The notes: generated by a model from the sequence alone, not told the origin. A DNA stretch of 64,000 nucleotides from Pseudogymnoascus destructans (GCF_001641265.1 NW_020167528.1:1-64000), one strand, 5' to 3'; shown: positions 20,117 through 32,163, counted from the first letter of the stretch. Numbers and translations are program-made.

Positions 20117-23036
20117 GTGCGCCCATCGGCAACTAGTGCCAAGACAAGTGCACGGGCCACATCTAACCTAAAATGGATGCCTTTGGGCGTCCAACGGCAG
20201 AGACATAAGGTTAGGCTATACTTAGAGGACTCGCTCCAGAAGGGTTGGATTCGTCACTCGACGAGCCCCGCTGGAGCGCCAATTCTTTTTGTCCCAAAGC
20301 CAGATGGATCCAAGCGATTGTGTGTGGATTACCGAGGCCTCAATGCAATAACGGTGAGGAATCGGCACCCTATTCCCTTAATATCAGAGATCCTTGATCG
20401 ATTGAGTGGCGCAGTGATGTTCACTAAGCTCGACGCAAAGGATGCATATCAGCGTATGAGAATACGGAAGGGGGACGAGTGGAAGACAGCGTTTCGGACG
20501 AGGTATGGCCTCTTCGAATACCTAGTGATGCCATTTGGGCTCTGTAATGCCCCTGCCTCCTTCCAAGCGTACATCAACGAAGCCCTCGCAGGTCTTGTGG
20601 ATGTATTGTGTATTGTGTACCTTGACGATGTTTTGATCTATTCAAAGCATAGTGAGGACCACCCGCAACACGTCCACACAGTCCTTGAGAGGCTTCGGAA
20701 GTTCAAGATATACTGTAACCTAAAGAAGTGCAAATTCTCTACAACAGAGGTAGAGTTTCTTGGGTTTACCGTCTCGACAAAGGGGGTCTCAATGGATACC
20801 TCTCGGGTTGAGACAATCATGGAGTGGCCGGAACCTACAAGTTTTAAGGATCTACAGGTCTTCCTTGGGTTTGCGAACTTCTATCGGAGGTTCATCGAGG
20901 GGTATTCGCATATAGCGCAGCCCCTTACAGGAATGTTGAAGGGAAGTGATAAGGGGAAAAAGGCTGGCCCATTCCATTGGAATAAGGAGGAGGCAGAGGC
21001 TTTTCGGACGTTGAAAACAGCGTTTACGTCCGCTCCGCTCCTCTGCCACTTTGACCCGAATCAACCCATTCGTCTTGAGACGGACGGTTCAGGAATGGCG
21101 ATTGCTGCCATCCTAACCCAGCCGTACACTGACAAAGTGGGGGTCACGCAGTGGCACCCCATAGCCTTCTACTCCCGGAAGCTGAAGGATGCAGAGATCA
21201 GGTACGACGTCCACGACATTGAGCTTCTCGCTATCGTCGCAGCGTTTAAGCACTGGCATCACTATCTACAGAATAGTAACTTTCCGGTGACAGTAAGGAC
21301 CGATCACAACAATTTGGTCTACTTCATGAAGAAGGCAGCCATTAATAATAGGCAGGCCCATTGGATCAAGTTCCTAGCAGGCTTCGACTTTGAAATCGAA
21401 CATCGACCTGGCCGTACAAACCCCGCAGACGGTCCAAGTCGTAGACCGGACTACGTCGACCGCCAACATAAGGCATATGATGGGTTGCTCCCTACGCTTC
21501 AGCAGAAGCTGGCGCCTGGGTGGAGCGAGGTTGCTATAAGCAGCGAGCGTGAGGTGTCACAGCAGAGTACTCGAATCCGTGCTGTATTTGCAAAGGCAAA
21601 CAGTCGAACGGAAACTAAAGATATCCTCCACGAAGTGGAACAGCTCTCGCGACCCCTCTGCAGAGAGGGCGCAGAGCAGACGCCAGCTGTGATTGCACGG
21701 TGCCGAGCGGTATGTAGACCTTCAGAAGCTCATCGCTCAAGCCCAAAACAGTGATCTGTTTTTGAGCGGGAGAATTCAAAGGATGACGAAGGGGTTGCCC
21801 CATACGGATGGAGTAGAGCGCAAGTGGGCGATACACCCGGTAAGTGGAGTGTTATACAAGCACGGGAAGATGCCATTCCCGAGAGTCCCAACTCTTATTG
21901 AAGAACTCCTACGTATACACCACGATGACCCGCTTGGAGGGCATTTTGGGGTGGCAAAGACCACCGAGCTCCTACAGAGGAAGTACGAATGGCTGGGTCT
22001 GCGGAAAGACGTAAAAGAATACGTTAAGACGTGCCAGGTTTGTCAGAAAATGGTAACGAAGTGGCACCGCCCATATGGCGAGTTGCAGCCGCTCCCACAG
22101 CCAAATGGTCCAGGTGAAGAAATCACAATGGATTTCATTACGGGGTTACCCCCAAGCCTACACCCATTAACAAAGAAAGCGTACAACTCTATACTTGTAG
22201 TGGTTGACCGTTACACTAAATACGCCCTGTATATTGCCGCAAATAAGACAATCACAGCGTCCGATTTGGCTATTCTTATCCTGCGCTACGTCATCACAGA
22301 GTTCAGTATTCCGAAGGGAATTGTATCCGATAGGGGATCAGTGTTCACAAGCAATTACTGGTCCTGTCTCTGTTTCTACCTTAAGATTCGACAGCGATTG
22401 AGCACCGCTTTCTATCCGCAGACAGACGGACAGACTGAGCGGCAGAATCAAACGATTGAGCAATACCTACGCTTCTTCGTTACAAGCCTACAGGATGAGT
22501 GGGTAGGGCTATTACCTCTAGCCCAGTTTACGTACAACAATTCCTACCACTCTACAATAAGGATGTCGCTGTTCCGGGCGTTGAAGGGGTTTGACCCGCA
22601 GATGCCAGACATAAGTGTCGCGGACGCCCCTCGAAAGGGAGACGCGCCTGAAGTAATTGAGAGGGTGGCTCAACTTCAGGAAGAAAGGGAAGCGATGGCG
22701 CGGCATTGGGTGAAAGCCACCCAGGCGCAGTCGAAGCACTACAATGCAAAAAGGAAGCCTATGGAGTATAATATGGGCGACCAAGTATTGTTGTCAGCAA
22801 GGAACCTCAAGCTGCGTAGGCCAAACAGAAAGCTTGCAGAACGGTTTGTAGGGCCCTTTAAGGTTGTAGGAATCATCGGTAAACAAGCGTACCAATTAGA
22901 ACTGCCACAGGAGTTGGCAGTCCACCCTACTTTCCACGTGTCACTCCTCGAGCCCTATTATAAGAGGCAGCCAGTAGTCGGAGAGGCAACAGACGTGCCA
23001 CGAGTGACTGATGTAGGCAGGGAGCTAGGAGCTTAG
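20117..23036 (+). pseudogene. Ty3/gypsy Pol remnant: reverse transcriptase, RNase H, integrase
   Basis: Frame 1 (recognisable from about 20220 to 21754) shows LFVPKPDGS, CVDYRGLN, TRYGLFEYLVMPFG, the YLDD active site (IVYLDDVLIYS, about 20620) and an RNase H domain (ETDGSGMAIA, DHNNL). Frame 2 (about 21700-23036) is integrase: an HHCC zinc finger (HHDD, HFG, CQVCQ), the catalytic core with MDFITG, VSDRGSVFTS and PQTDGQTERQN, then the C-terminal GPF...HPTFHVSLLEPYY. No chromodomain follows. In this family Pol is one ORF, so the frame change near 21700 is a disabling mutation. The start of RT, the protease and gag are missing. The element is therefore not autonomous. Confidence 0.88.
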
Positions 23037-23162
23037 TAAAAACAGGCAAGAGCACCCATCAGATCACAGTAAACAAGAGAAGCCACAACAGAGGGAGAAG
23101 AGTGTATTCATCTAGCTACGCGCAAGCAGGGCCGCAGAGGGCAAACAGAAGCAAAACATGCC

Positions 23163-23955
23163 TCAAGCGGCATCGTCCTCAGTAATCTCACTCTCACTCT
23201 CACTCTCACCCTCACCCTCCCCTCCCTCCTCAGGCCCCTCACGGGCAGGGGACCCCACCACAGTCTCCAGCTCCCAATCCGGCTCAAGCTTGCCGTCGAC
23301 ATGTTCCCGGTCCGCGTCGTCCTCGCTGTCAGAAGTCTCGTACTCCTCAGCCAGGGTGACGTCAGGAAGGTGGCGGTGCTACAAGGAGTCAGTGAGGTTA
23401 GTGGTGACAAGACAGAGGTGATACGTACGATAGCCTTCTGGAGGTCATTGCCAAGACGAGTAGTGCAGTGCAGGCTTTGGACCTCCGACGCGATCTCAAG
23501 GAGGGCGAGGCCGAGATTCACCTTCTGCGGCTGCGAGTCGTGACCCACGCGGTGGCGGCGACGAAGGAGATTCTTGCCTTGCATGACGTAGGCTGTATAT
23601 TTCTCCTGGACGGCTGCTAAGATCTTAGCACGGTTGTTGGCTAAGGTCTTGGAGAAGGCCTCCTCATCGTGCTGGACGGCGTCGCGATACAGCTGGAAGG
23701 CATCGGCAAGGCGATTGAACTGGTGGAGAGCGAAGGTCGGGATCTAGGCTGTTAGTAAACAGACAAGACGTAGAGGGTCTGTGGACTTACTGGGAGGCAC
23801 TTGTTATGTTGCTCCACGCAGTACTCGCAGCGGCTCATCGGATTCTTCTTCTCCAACAAGGCATCAACGGCAGCCAGGCGTTCTGCTTCAGTAAGCCGAG
23901 CCTCTGGGATAGCGGCCGCAGTTGCTTTGCCATTGTTCTTCTTGTGGGGGGCCAT
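23163..23955 (-). CDS. Antisense gene of gypsy element A: Cys-motif/coiled-coil protein, three exons
   Basis: Reads leftward, convergent with pol. ATG at 23955. Exon 1 ends at 23791 (CEYCVEQHNKCLP). A 47-nt intron (23744-23790, GTAAGT to CTAG) joins to IPTFALHQF. A second intron near 23390-23437 (GTACGT to TTGTAG) joins KAI to HRHLPDV. The ORF ends with an acidic EGESESESE tail and TGA at 23163. Intact splice sites and continuous frames argue for a real gene. C-x2-C-x6-C near residues 43-53 resembles the first half of a Zn2Cys6 cluster. The rest is predicted helical. Its function is unknown. A different gene in the same antisense position lies in element B (49645-50211). Because its introns are antisense to the genomic RNA, retrotransposition would keep them. 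Confidence 0.7.
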
Positions 23956-24270
23956 GATGGTGAAGTCATCAGAGTGAGGTCGGAGAAGGGAGACCTACAG
24001 ATCTATCAGTATAAGGATCCAAGGTATTAAGAACAGTACTCACAACAGAAGGGAAGCGGTAGCTACACGCGACAGAAAGCAGGAAGGACTTGGTGGTGTT
24101 GTTGTGGGTAAAAGTGAGAAGAAGAAGGAGGGAAAAGAAGAAGCGGTCACAACAAAACACCACAACAGTACGGAGGTGAAGCGCCTAGCCCGACAGCCTT
24201 AATCATTAGGCCAGCGTGGCAGTGGCACCCTCATCAATAACCTCACTTCACAGAAGTTGGTGGGGTGCTG

Positions 24271-24821
24271 TCAACACTAGTGAGGACATACATCCAAAAA
24301 CTCAGTTGCATCAAAGCAACTTAGAGCACGTAGCATTGTTCACCAACTCGATGCTAACAACTTGCGATTAGTTATGAAGCAACGTATAGTACGTACGAAG
24401 GGGAAAAGGATTGTTCTAAAGGGTCACTTTCATGTTTCTACACAAGAATTGTGATGCAGTGATGGAGGCGGAAAAGGCGACACATAACCGAAGTAAGAAA
24501 AAGCGCAAAACAAAGGACAAGGACGCCTCCTTAGACATTGAAATTGACAAGTATATTGAAGAAGAAGCAGGGGAACAATCTAAGAGCGAAGGTGGATCAT
24601 GTATTATTGTTGATTGTAGTTAAATTTACAGATTTGTTAAGTTCTCTTCAAAATTCCACCGCGTTACACCATCCCCCGCGTTACGCCACGACTTACGTTA
24701 AACTGTAACTGAACTGAAAACTGCAGTTTAAACTGCAGTTTTAGAAAACTATGACTTAAAGTGCAAGAATCATTCCTCTTTCTTCGTACGAAGTTGTTAT
24801 GTTTAAAAAACAAGTTATTTA
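24271..24821. other. AT-richer spacer between gypsy A and Fot1; possible LTR remnant
   Basis: It may begin with the right LTR of gypsy A (TGTCAACACTAG). A 63-codon ORF at 24432-24623 has a Lys-rich stretch (KKKRKTKDKD) and an acidic C-terminus. It looks like a C-terminal fragment of a transposon protein, but I cannot assign it. Nothing else is recognisable. Confidence 0.35.
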
Positions 24822-26681
24822 ACGTACATGTATAGCGAAAGCGCCAAACAAGCGAAAGCGCCAAAATTATCTACCCTCACGACAAACATTGCGATAAATC
24901 TACCACAACATTAGAAATCAATTGAAACTACTCGGAGTCCTCTTCCTCAGAGGTGTCTATTACAATCTGACACGTGCGCGCATTGTGCCCAGTCTCACCA
25001 CACTTGCCACAGCGACGGGCACGGGTTTCTTCCCTTGGCTTCCGACCACGGCTTGCCCTTATTTCCTGCTCTACCTGCTGCACAACATCCCTCTCATCCT
25101 GTAGCTCTTGCGCCCCTTGTTGACTAAGTGATCCTCCTTGCTGTAGTCGTGTTTTCCTAGCTCTCCGGCGCTTGCTTAGTACTTCATTTGCCTGTCGTAG
25201 GTTTTGGTTCTCTCCCTTTAGCAGTGCTAATTGATGCATTATTTGCGATGCACCCTTTGTAAACTGGTCAACAGCTGCATAGATTGAGGTTGGAGAGCTA
25301 TTTTGATGGCGTGAAATCCGAGTTTTAATAAATGTAGACTGTGACATAGCTTCAATTGGGTTGTTTGGTGTCTGAGAAACCCAAGGTTGAGCAGTACCTG
25401 GGCGGGAGCTTGGAGGCGTTGGTGTCCTTAACTTAAGATCAAGTGTAGATATCACTCTCTCAGGGTCAAATGGAAGAAGCCCTGCCCCTCGGAACCCGCC
25501 TCGAATGTTACTTTCCGTCATTGTAGTGTTAAATGCAGCATGGAAGGCAGGAAAGAAGTCATCCTTTGTAATATGAGAAATATGAGCCTGCATCATATCT
25601 TCAATTTGCCGACCATAGGCCTGCTTTAACGGGCCGAAACAGCCAACATCAAGTGGCTGGAGTAGATGAGAAGAGTGAGCAGGCATACAAAGCGTAATAA
25701 TGTTGTGTTCCTTGCAGTACTCCTCAAACTCATCTGAGTGGTGGCTCTCATGACCATCAAGGACTAACAAGCGATAACCACCAACACTCCGGGCCTTTGT
25801 ATGCTTCTCAAAGTGCTGAATCCAATCCATGCCTCTCTCGTTTGTAGTCCAGCCATTTTCAGTAACAGAAATCACCCAATCGCTTGAAAATCCACTATTC
25901 TCATACCAAGATGTAAGGTGGTTTTTGCCTGCAACAATGATAAATGGTGGTACTGCCCAACCTTGAGAACTAACGCCTTGGATTACTGTAACCCATTCCC
26001 GATTACCAGGCTGTACCTTCTTTGCTTTTGCCCGCCCGTCTGAGCTTGTTACAACCATAGCAGTTGAGATAACGCCCATCATAAACCCAGTCTCATCAAA
26101 GTTGTAGGTATCTGCTTCATCGATACCATATTTCGCAATTGTGTTACGCACAAGCTCAAACCAGCCATTAATAACTTCTGGATCTTCGCACTTAGCCCTC
26201 TGGTAGTCGTATTTGCGCTGAAAGCGTGTCTGGAGCTCTACACGTTGCTTAACAAAGTTTGAAGCCCAACGCGACCCAACGCGTGACGCGTCGCGTGTTG
26301 CAAGTAGTCGACTTGCCATATCTTCAACAACAGACAGCCGAGGAGGAAACCCTTTGGCAGCTAGGTCGAGTATATACTGAACAAGGACGGACTCCTCTAG
26401 GTTAGTTAATTTCCGTGAGTTGGCTTGGATATCGCGTCGTGAAGGTACACCTTCTAGACGACGACCTAGCTTGCGGTGGTCCACAGAATAGATCCTAGCA
26501 GCAACTCGAAGGCGTAACTTTGGGTCGCTTTGCATAGCCTGGATAGCTAGCACTAATTGGCTTTCATCGTTTTTATGGGGCATGTTTTGTTGTTGAGGAA
26601 TTTAACATTTAGTTGGGGGGTTTGGTCACCGCATCATTTTGGCGCTTTCGCTTGTTTGGCGCTTTCGCTATACATGTACGT
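24822..26681. mobile_element. Complete Fot1/pogo (Tc1-mariner superfamily) transposon
   Basis: The 46-bp terminal inverted repeats (24822-24867 and 26636-26681) match base for base, beginning ACGTACATGTATAGCG. TA dinucleotides flank both ends (24820-24821 and 26682-26683), the target duplication of this superfamily. Each inverted repeat contains two direct copies of AGCGAAAGCGCCAAA (24834-24848 and 24851-24865). These are probably tandem transposase-binding sites for the N-terminal HTH domains. Total length 1,860 bp with one uninterrupted transposase ORF. It looks recently active. Confidence 0.96.
24928..26583 (-). CDS. Fot1/pogo transposase (DDE_1) with C-terminal zinc knuckle
   Basis: Intact 551-codon ORF from ATG 26583, with no introns and about the usual Fot1 length. 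The N-terminus is a CENP-B/psq-type HTH region (residues 1-120: AARIYSVDHRKLGRR, then SRWASNFVKQR). The catalytic triad is visible: NFDETGF (about residue 163), LVLDGHESH (about 270) and LQPLDVGCFGP (about 307), the last Asp being typical of the D-D-D pogo group. The C-terminus has a Leu/Arg-rich helix and a CCHC knuckle (CGKCGETGHNARTC), seen in some fungal relatives and possibly involved in nucleic-acid binding. It acts as a cut-and-paste transposase on the flanking inverted repeats. Nothing in the ORF appears disabled. Confidence 0.93.
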   Translation of the reverse strand: MPHKNDESQLVLAIQAMQSDPKLRLRVAARIYSVDHRKLGRRLEGVPSRRDIQANSRKLTNLEESVLVQYILDLAAKGFPPRLSVVEDMASRLLATRDASRVGSRWASNFVKQRVELQTRFQRKYDYQRAKCEDPEVINGWFELVRNTIAKYGIDEADTYNFDETGFMMGVISTAMVVTSSDGRAKAKKVQPGNREWVTVIQGVSSQGWAVPPFIIVAGKNHLTSWYENSGFSSDWVISVTENGWTTNERGMDWIQHFEKHTKARSVGGYRLLVLDGHESHHSDEFEEYCKEHNIITLCMPAHSSHLLQPLDVGCFGPLKQAYGRQIEDMMQAHISHITKDDFFPAFHAAFNTTMTESNIRGGFRGAGLLPFDPERVISTLDLKLRTPTPPSSRPGTAQPWVSQTPNNPIEAMSQSTFIKTRISRHQNSSPTSIYAAVDQFTKGASQIMHQLALLKGENQNLRQANEVLSKRRRARKTRLQQGGSLSQQGAQELQDERDVVQQVEQEIRASRGRKPREETRARRCGKCGETGHNARTCQIVIDTSEEEDSE

Positions 26682-26683
26682 TA

Positions 26684-28126
26684 CCTATTATCATATTATA
26701 CATTACTCTTGTATATTGCACTACACTATTCCATTCTCCTTTAAATCTCCCCTATACACTCTACTATACCCTCATTTAATACCTATGCTATGCTTATGTT
26801 TCTTCTTATGGGATAACTCTATTTCTATAATAATGATAATAGAGATCGTGGTGTTCGAGCTTCGGGTTTAGCGCCCGCCCTAATCGGGCAACGCGCACGC
26901 ACGGGCCTGCCGCCGCTTTCAACTTTCTATAAAGGGCCACTCCCTCCCCCCAACTCTGTCCCTCTCCCACCGTCGCTCCTGCCTCCCAACATTCTCGCTC
27001 CTGCCGCGCTCATCGTGCGACGCTTGGCCCCCTTCGTCCCTCCCCCTTCACACTGCATGGCCCCCCCCAACGGATCCCCCTGCTCAGCCTCGCTGCAGCT
27101 GAAAACCCGCAGTGGCACATGAACACATTCGCAGAGCCACGTCCTCGATTTACGCTTCTCGATGGCCGCGCCTTCCATGCCGCCGAGCTCTTCGCGATGG
27201 CAGCGAGCCCTCTGAGCATCGACGTCTGGTAGTCGGATCGGTCAAGATGCGACATTGAGCGTTCAGATCGCACCTCTTTCGCCCTTCTTCGTCGCCCCCC
27301 GACATCTTCGCCGCACACATCTGAAGCCCCTTGCGGCTGTGGCATGCGCAATTTGCCACGAGTGCCTTGCGCGATGACCTAGCCAATCGCAAAAATGCCT
27401 CGCGGTGACGTGGCCGGCCCTTGCGTACGCAGCCCCGCGGCACCTTTTGCGATATTGCGAGTTACGTGCACTGAGCAGCGACAGTTGCCTCACTCTAGGC
27501 TGATCTTCGAGAGAAGGGCCGATTTATGCTTGCGAGTCTAGCTTCCTGGGGCCCTATACCTTCAATTCGAGGTGCCGATACGGGAATACCACCGGGATTG
27601 CTTGCGGACAAATGGATATTGGGACTGGGGTGGGGAGTGGACAACTATTGCAATCTGGTAGAGTCGTCTGACCTAGGCTTTCAGAGCGATCGCCTTCACA
27701 GCACGCATAGACCGGACATGATTTCTCCTTTTGGCGGCAGAGGGCCGGCCGCAGCGCTTTCAGCTGGAACTGAGACCCCGCTCTTTAGACCGCTCAAATT
27801 GCAACAACCCAATGACCAGAATGCGTCGGGATACGATGTGTCTTGCCTCTCTTTGACGCAAATGTCTGGTTGGTGGAATCGGGGTCAAGCATGTGGCGGA
27901 AAGTGCACTGCCTGGCTGCGGAGCACGGAAAAGGATGAGGGGACAGCCGGAGCATGAAGACCAGCTTGGTAGTAAAGGCTGCATGTTTAGTAGGGAAGCA
28001 AGGGGGCTCGCAAATTCTAGCGAGTCAACAGGGAGCGACCGTCCGAATCTATATAACTCCTTGATTGCGCTCGAGAGTTTCGTTCTAGAAAACCATTCTC
28101 CCACTCATGTCCTATTCTGTGTCAGC
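26684..28126. other. Spacer: AT-rich start, then GC-rich stretch, no firm gene
   Basis: 26684-26870 is AT-rich. 26870-27500 is C/G-rich, with short overlapping ORFs on both strands and no domain motifs. 27526-28126 contains ORFs in two plus-strand frames that could be 5' exons of the following Myb/chromodomain gene, but I see no splice sites that decide it. No tRNA or rRNA is evident. Confidence 0.4.
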
Positions 28127-30496
28127 ATGGCTACTGTGAACATGAACTGCATTGAATTCTATAACCCCAACCCCAAACGTACCTTCAAGGCCTCACAGGT
28201 TCAGCCGACGAAGTCGGTGTTGAACAATCACCGGCAGCCTCTACAACCCAACAGATCACCATCTGCAACGTTAGCGGGGGATGTTCAAGATAACCACTCG
28301 TTAGATGACTCTCTTCCGTCGCTTGAAGAGCTGCTCCGTCCTCTTCAAAACGGAGACATCCCTCGGGTGCCACATCAAAACCACAAGCCCCTCCATATCT
28401 CGAAGCGCCAACTGAACGACGAGGGCCATCTGCTTACAGGTGCCACAACCCCGAACTCGGCCTATGTGCCAGGCAATACCCAAAGTAGGTTTCTTAGCTC
28501 GCTTCTCTATGCGCACACAACTTACCAATTCCACGCAGGAGAGCCCCTAATTATCGAAGATGACAGCGACGATGAAAGCGACGACGAGGCTGAGGCTGGA
28601 GCTGCCTGGAGCGATCTCCAGCCTCAGCTTCTTGCCAGCATTGAGGATCAAGACGCGAGCGAGTGTGGTCTTGCCACTCAAGATACTGCCTCGACCGCCA
28701 GCAGCCTATTTGACCCCTCTACTCCTCGAGACTCAGATTATCTCAGTGCTGATGGTTTCTCTAAGGATGGACAACAACTCCCGTCTTTCGCAGAGCTGGA
28801 CTCGAAATTTCCTGTTCACGTTCGAAGACCTTCTCCAAATTGCTCTGAGCTAGCTGAGACAACAGGTCATGATCAAATTCACCAGGATGTCGAGAAGGCC
28901 ATAGTCGACGAAATGAGGCCTTCTCCACTACGCGAGAGGGCTTGTGGATCGTGCGACCGTGGCTACGTCTGCGATATCGAGGATGAACTACAACAAACTT
29001 CAGCAGAAGCGGGGGGACCACTGCGTTCAAGCGCAGCTCACTCCCAATACAATCAGATGGACCAGGAAAGTCAAAATAATACAGACGTTCGGGGTACTTC
29101 GAGGGAAGAACGATTATGGGAAGAGACAATTGAACAGCAGCATTGCCAACAAAATGAGCAAGAAGACGAACAGGAGGACAACACAGAGGCGACCAGTAGC
29201 GAGGACAAACGCCCGATTAGCTACTACCAGCAAACAAAGGACAGCCCTCAGCACCAACAGCTGGAAGACAAGACCATAATTGCAACCCCTCTCTCACAAG
29301 ACCGCGAACACAGCATCAAATCATACCGTAAGGACAATGAGGATACTGAGGACAACGAGGATGATGAAGATGACGAGGATGTGCGACCTCCAAGACGACG
29401 AAAGCGCCGCCGCAGAGAGTCTGACGCGATTGAAACCGCCACCCTCAAGAAGGTCCACACGCGCTTGTTCACTGTAGCCCAAGCCCAGACCTGCACTACT
29501 CGAGGATCTACAGTTTCTCGGAGTTCACCAGACGATGCGGAGTCAGCTCTAGGCGCAGACTACCAAGAATATCCTCTTCAGGGCTTTCTCAAGCGTGTGA
29601 GGATTGAACGGGAGACAACTTACAATCTAGAGTTCAAGCTGAAAGATCCTCCAGATTCGTTCAGGCCATCAATCGGTCTCCACATATCAAATTGCACATC
29701 TAGCGGGGAATCAGTTGGAGGATCAACGAATCCACGGGTTTGCGCATCCCATGCAAAGAGGTCGCGGCCAGCTCTGCAGAAGCAGAGAAAGTGACCGCCT
29801 TTGCGAGAACGAATTGCGAACAGACCTGGTATGCAATCGACATATTCAGAAGACGACGACGAACTGTTGATACAGCTGAAAGAGAAAGACAAATTGCCAT
29901 GGGACGAAATTGCGGAGTTCTTCCCAGGGAGGAGCAAAGGGACATTGCAAGTGCGCTACAGCACAAAGCTGAAGAACCGCTCGCAGACGTCGAAGTACAA
30001 GAAAGGCAAGGGAGTATGCTCATCAGCGTTTTCAACGGACTTGGTTGATCCACAGCTTCGAGATGCCCTTCCTTCCACATCATCTCTAGCAGCAACTGCA
30101 GACTTCATCACGGGTCCTCACAGAGACATACTATCAACTGGGAACAAAGAGCATACAACACTGCAGCTGCGTTGTGGCAGCCAAGGAATGGAAAGCGATA
30201 CAGATGAGATCTGCGACGTTGAAGTGCTGCTTGCCAAGTTGACAGTACGTAATGTGGTTTGGTACCTCGTGAAGTGGGAAGGTTTTGGTGATGATGAAAA
30301 TACATGGCAGGAACAGGGCGACATCAGTTTGGATCTTGTTGACAATTTTGAGGCGAGCTATCAAGGGAACTTCGGTGTGGAATTACTCAAGAAGCGAGAA
30401 CGGAGAGGGAAAATTAAATATTTTGTTAAATGGAAGGGTCATCCAGCGGGTGAGAATTCCTGTGTAATGGTGGGTGCACCAGATATGAGAATCTAG
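28127..30496 (+). pseudogene. Myb/SANT plus double chromodomain protein, interrupted and truncated
   Basis: From the ATG at 28127 a long low-complexity N-terminal part runs to an in-frame TGA at 29792-29794. It includes an acidic run near 29340 and a basic PPRRRKRRRR patch near 29390. The same frame resumes at once with a Myb/SANT-like helix set (SEDDDELLIQLKEK, LPWDEIAEFFPGRSKGTLQVRY). It continues with one chromodomain (YLVKWEGFGDDENTWQ) and the start of a second (YFVKWKGHPAGENS). The second ends prematurely at 30496, where chromodomains normally continue with WEP. So there is a nonsense codon (CGA to TGA would explain it) and a lost C-terminus. Proteins of this layout are common, uncharacterised fungal nuclear proteins; chromatin binding is inferred from the domains. 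A short unrecognised intron removing the TGA cannot be fully excluded. Confidence 0.7.
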
Positions 30497-32163
30497 CCAC
30501 CCAAGGAAGGGATGAATTTACTAAGACAACACACTGTCTTAGGAAACAGAGCCAAAGGGTTGTAGCTTAGACTATTCCACAACGCAGCAATCAGGTGTAT
30601 GATGTGGTGAAGTGGTTTAGACAAGTTGCAACAAATGTTGAGTCTGAGAACTCAGGGGTAAGTCAGAGGTTAGCACCTCACTGACTTTTCAAAAACAGAG
30701 AATAACAAGATCAATGCTTGGAAGCTTGGAAAAGACGTAGAAGTATGTGCTAGTCGATTTACTGTATTGCCTGCTTGCCCTTTCTTAAGGAAAGGGCAAT
30801 CCTATTTATGCCAAAGGAGTGTAGTTCTCTCATTTTCCATGACTTTCCATGACTAACCAGGCTTGGTAAATGTATTAGAAATCAAGTGCGACCCACAACT
30901 AGCTTGCTAATCATGTAGTGAACGTAAGAGAATCCCATAGAACCATCTCTTGGGTTCCTAGCCTATAGGAAGTGAAAAGGAGGTCCAAGGTCAGAGTACC
31001 TATAGACAAATTATGTCATAACTTAACCAATCTTGTGGGTAACTAAGGAGCGATGACGTGTAATGAATCATAGAGGGTTGTAGAAGCTTCTAGAGCTATC
31101 GTTCATGTTCCTAGGCCTCTAGTTGGTAGAGATATGCCATGTGGTAGTATTGGCCCACCCCCTTAAGGAGGAGATTTTCTTAATAACTTGTTCAATGAGT
31201 GTCCAAATGATATGCCGTGATGTATGTAGCATAAACAGATGTAGTAGAAGAGTTTGCAGCAATCGTTGAGTAGTATTGCTTCTGTTGTTGGTGTGATAAG
31301 CCAAGATATGTATGGTGACTTGTAGGTTTGAGGAGGAGATTTCTAAGTTTGCTCTTGAGTTTGATAGCAAACTGAGTGCAACGAATGTCAGTATGACATC
31401 CTGGGAGAAGGAAGATACAATACACTCTGAACGAATTAAAGAGTTTGAGACAAGGTGATAGAGGAGATCATTGTATTATATCTTAGGGCTAGCAAGCATT
31501 TGCATAAGAGATGAGTTCCCTTTGGCGATAGATATTAGTTTCAAGTATGACATATCTTGCGCCAGGGGACCTTGGAAATCCATGCAAACTGTGCCACTTG
31601 GCACGTGGGTTGATATAAGCACGTGACCACGCGCGACGGCTCGTTTCGTTACGAAATATCTCATGAAGGTTCATCCGAATGAAGCAATCGAAGAGGCTCA
31701 GGAAGGATTCATGGGTTGGGAAAGGTTTAAGGAGGTTGATGATATACCGGATCCTTCATAGTCAAACTAAGGATATTTGAAGCGGCCTACATCGAGACAG
31801 ATCTCTTAGTTCTGTTCGTCCGATCGTTTGATTACATTTCATACTATCACTATACCATCAACTTTCCCAAGAGCCGCGCAGGAAACAGTACGCCTCAAAA
31901 TGCTAACGCCAAAATTCTCCCCTCTCACCGGATTGCATTGTTGAACGCCTTGATCATCCCATCGTACATTATATTATTGTCGCGGAATGTTCCTGTAAAG
32001 ATCGGTCCGTCCCTGATTGGAAAGAGGACATTTCGGCAACGTCATTCTATAACACCAACTGATGGCACGAAACAGTCCATATCCTTGGCTAGAAACTCTC
32101 CTCGGCAATTCTACACATCGATGGCCCAGCTAATCTGCCCCAATTTCCTCGCGAAATGCAATG
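30497..32163. other. AT-rich relic region without an intact gene
   Basis: Follows the truncated chromodomain. TGTGTAATGGTGGGTGCACC at about 30468 resembles an LTR start, but I find no matching end or target duplication. Plus-strand fragments near 31380-31770 (for example WERFKEVDDIPDPS before a TAG near 31760) read like scraps of a decayed coding sequence. Nothing is confidently identified. Confidence 0.4.

Larger units (their letters stand above)
20117..24270 (+). mobile_element. 5'-truncated Ty3/gypsy retrotransposon A
   Basis: Starts abruptly inside reverse transcriptase. No gag, protease or left LTR is found, and the left boundary is uncertain, between about 20095 and 20200. It contains pol and, on the opposite strand downstream of pol, an intron-bearing gene. 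A TGTCAACACTAG at about 24271 after a G-rich stretch could be the start of the right LTR, but without a second LTR copy I cannot confirm it. The element directly follows the start of the second helicase copy, whose promoter it or its remnant has replaced. Confidence 0.8.

Noticed and set aside
24432..24623. 63-codon Lys-rich ORF
   Set aside because: Too short and unassigned; it looks like a transposon fragment, so I noted it in the spacer entry only.
30464..31000. Possible solo LTR starting TGTGTAATGGTGGG
   Set aside because: No matching end, no second copy and no target duplication found by eye.
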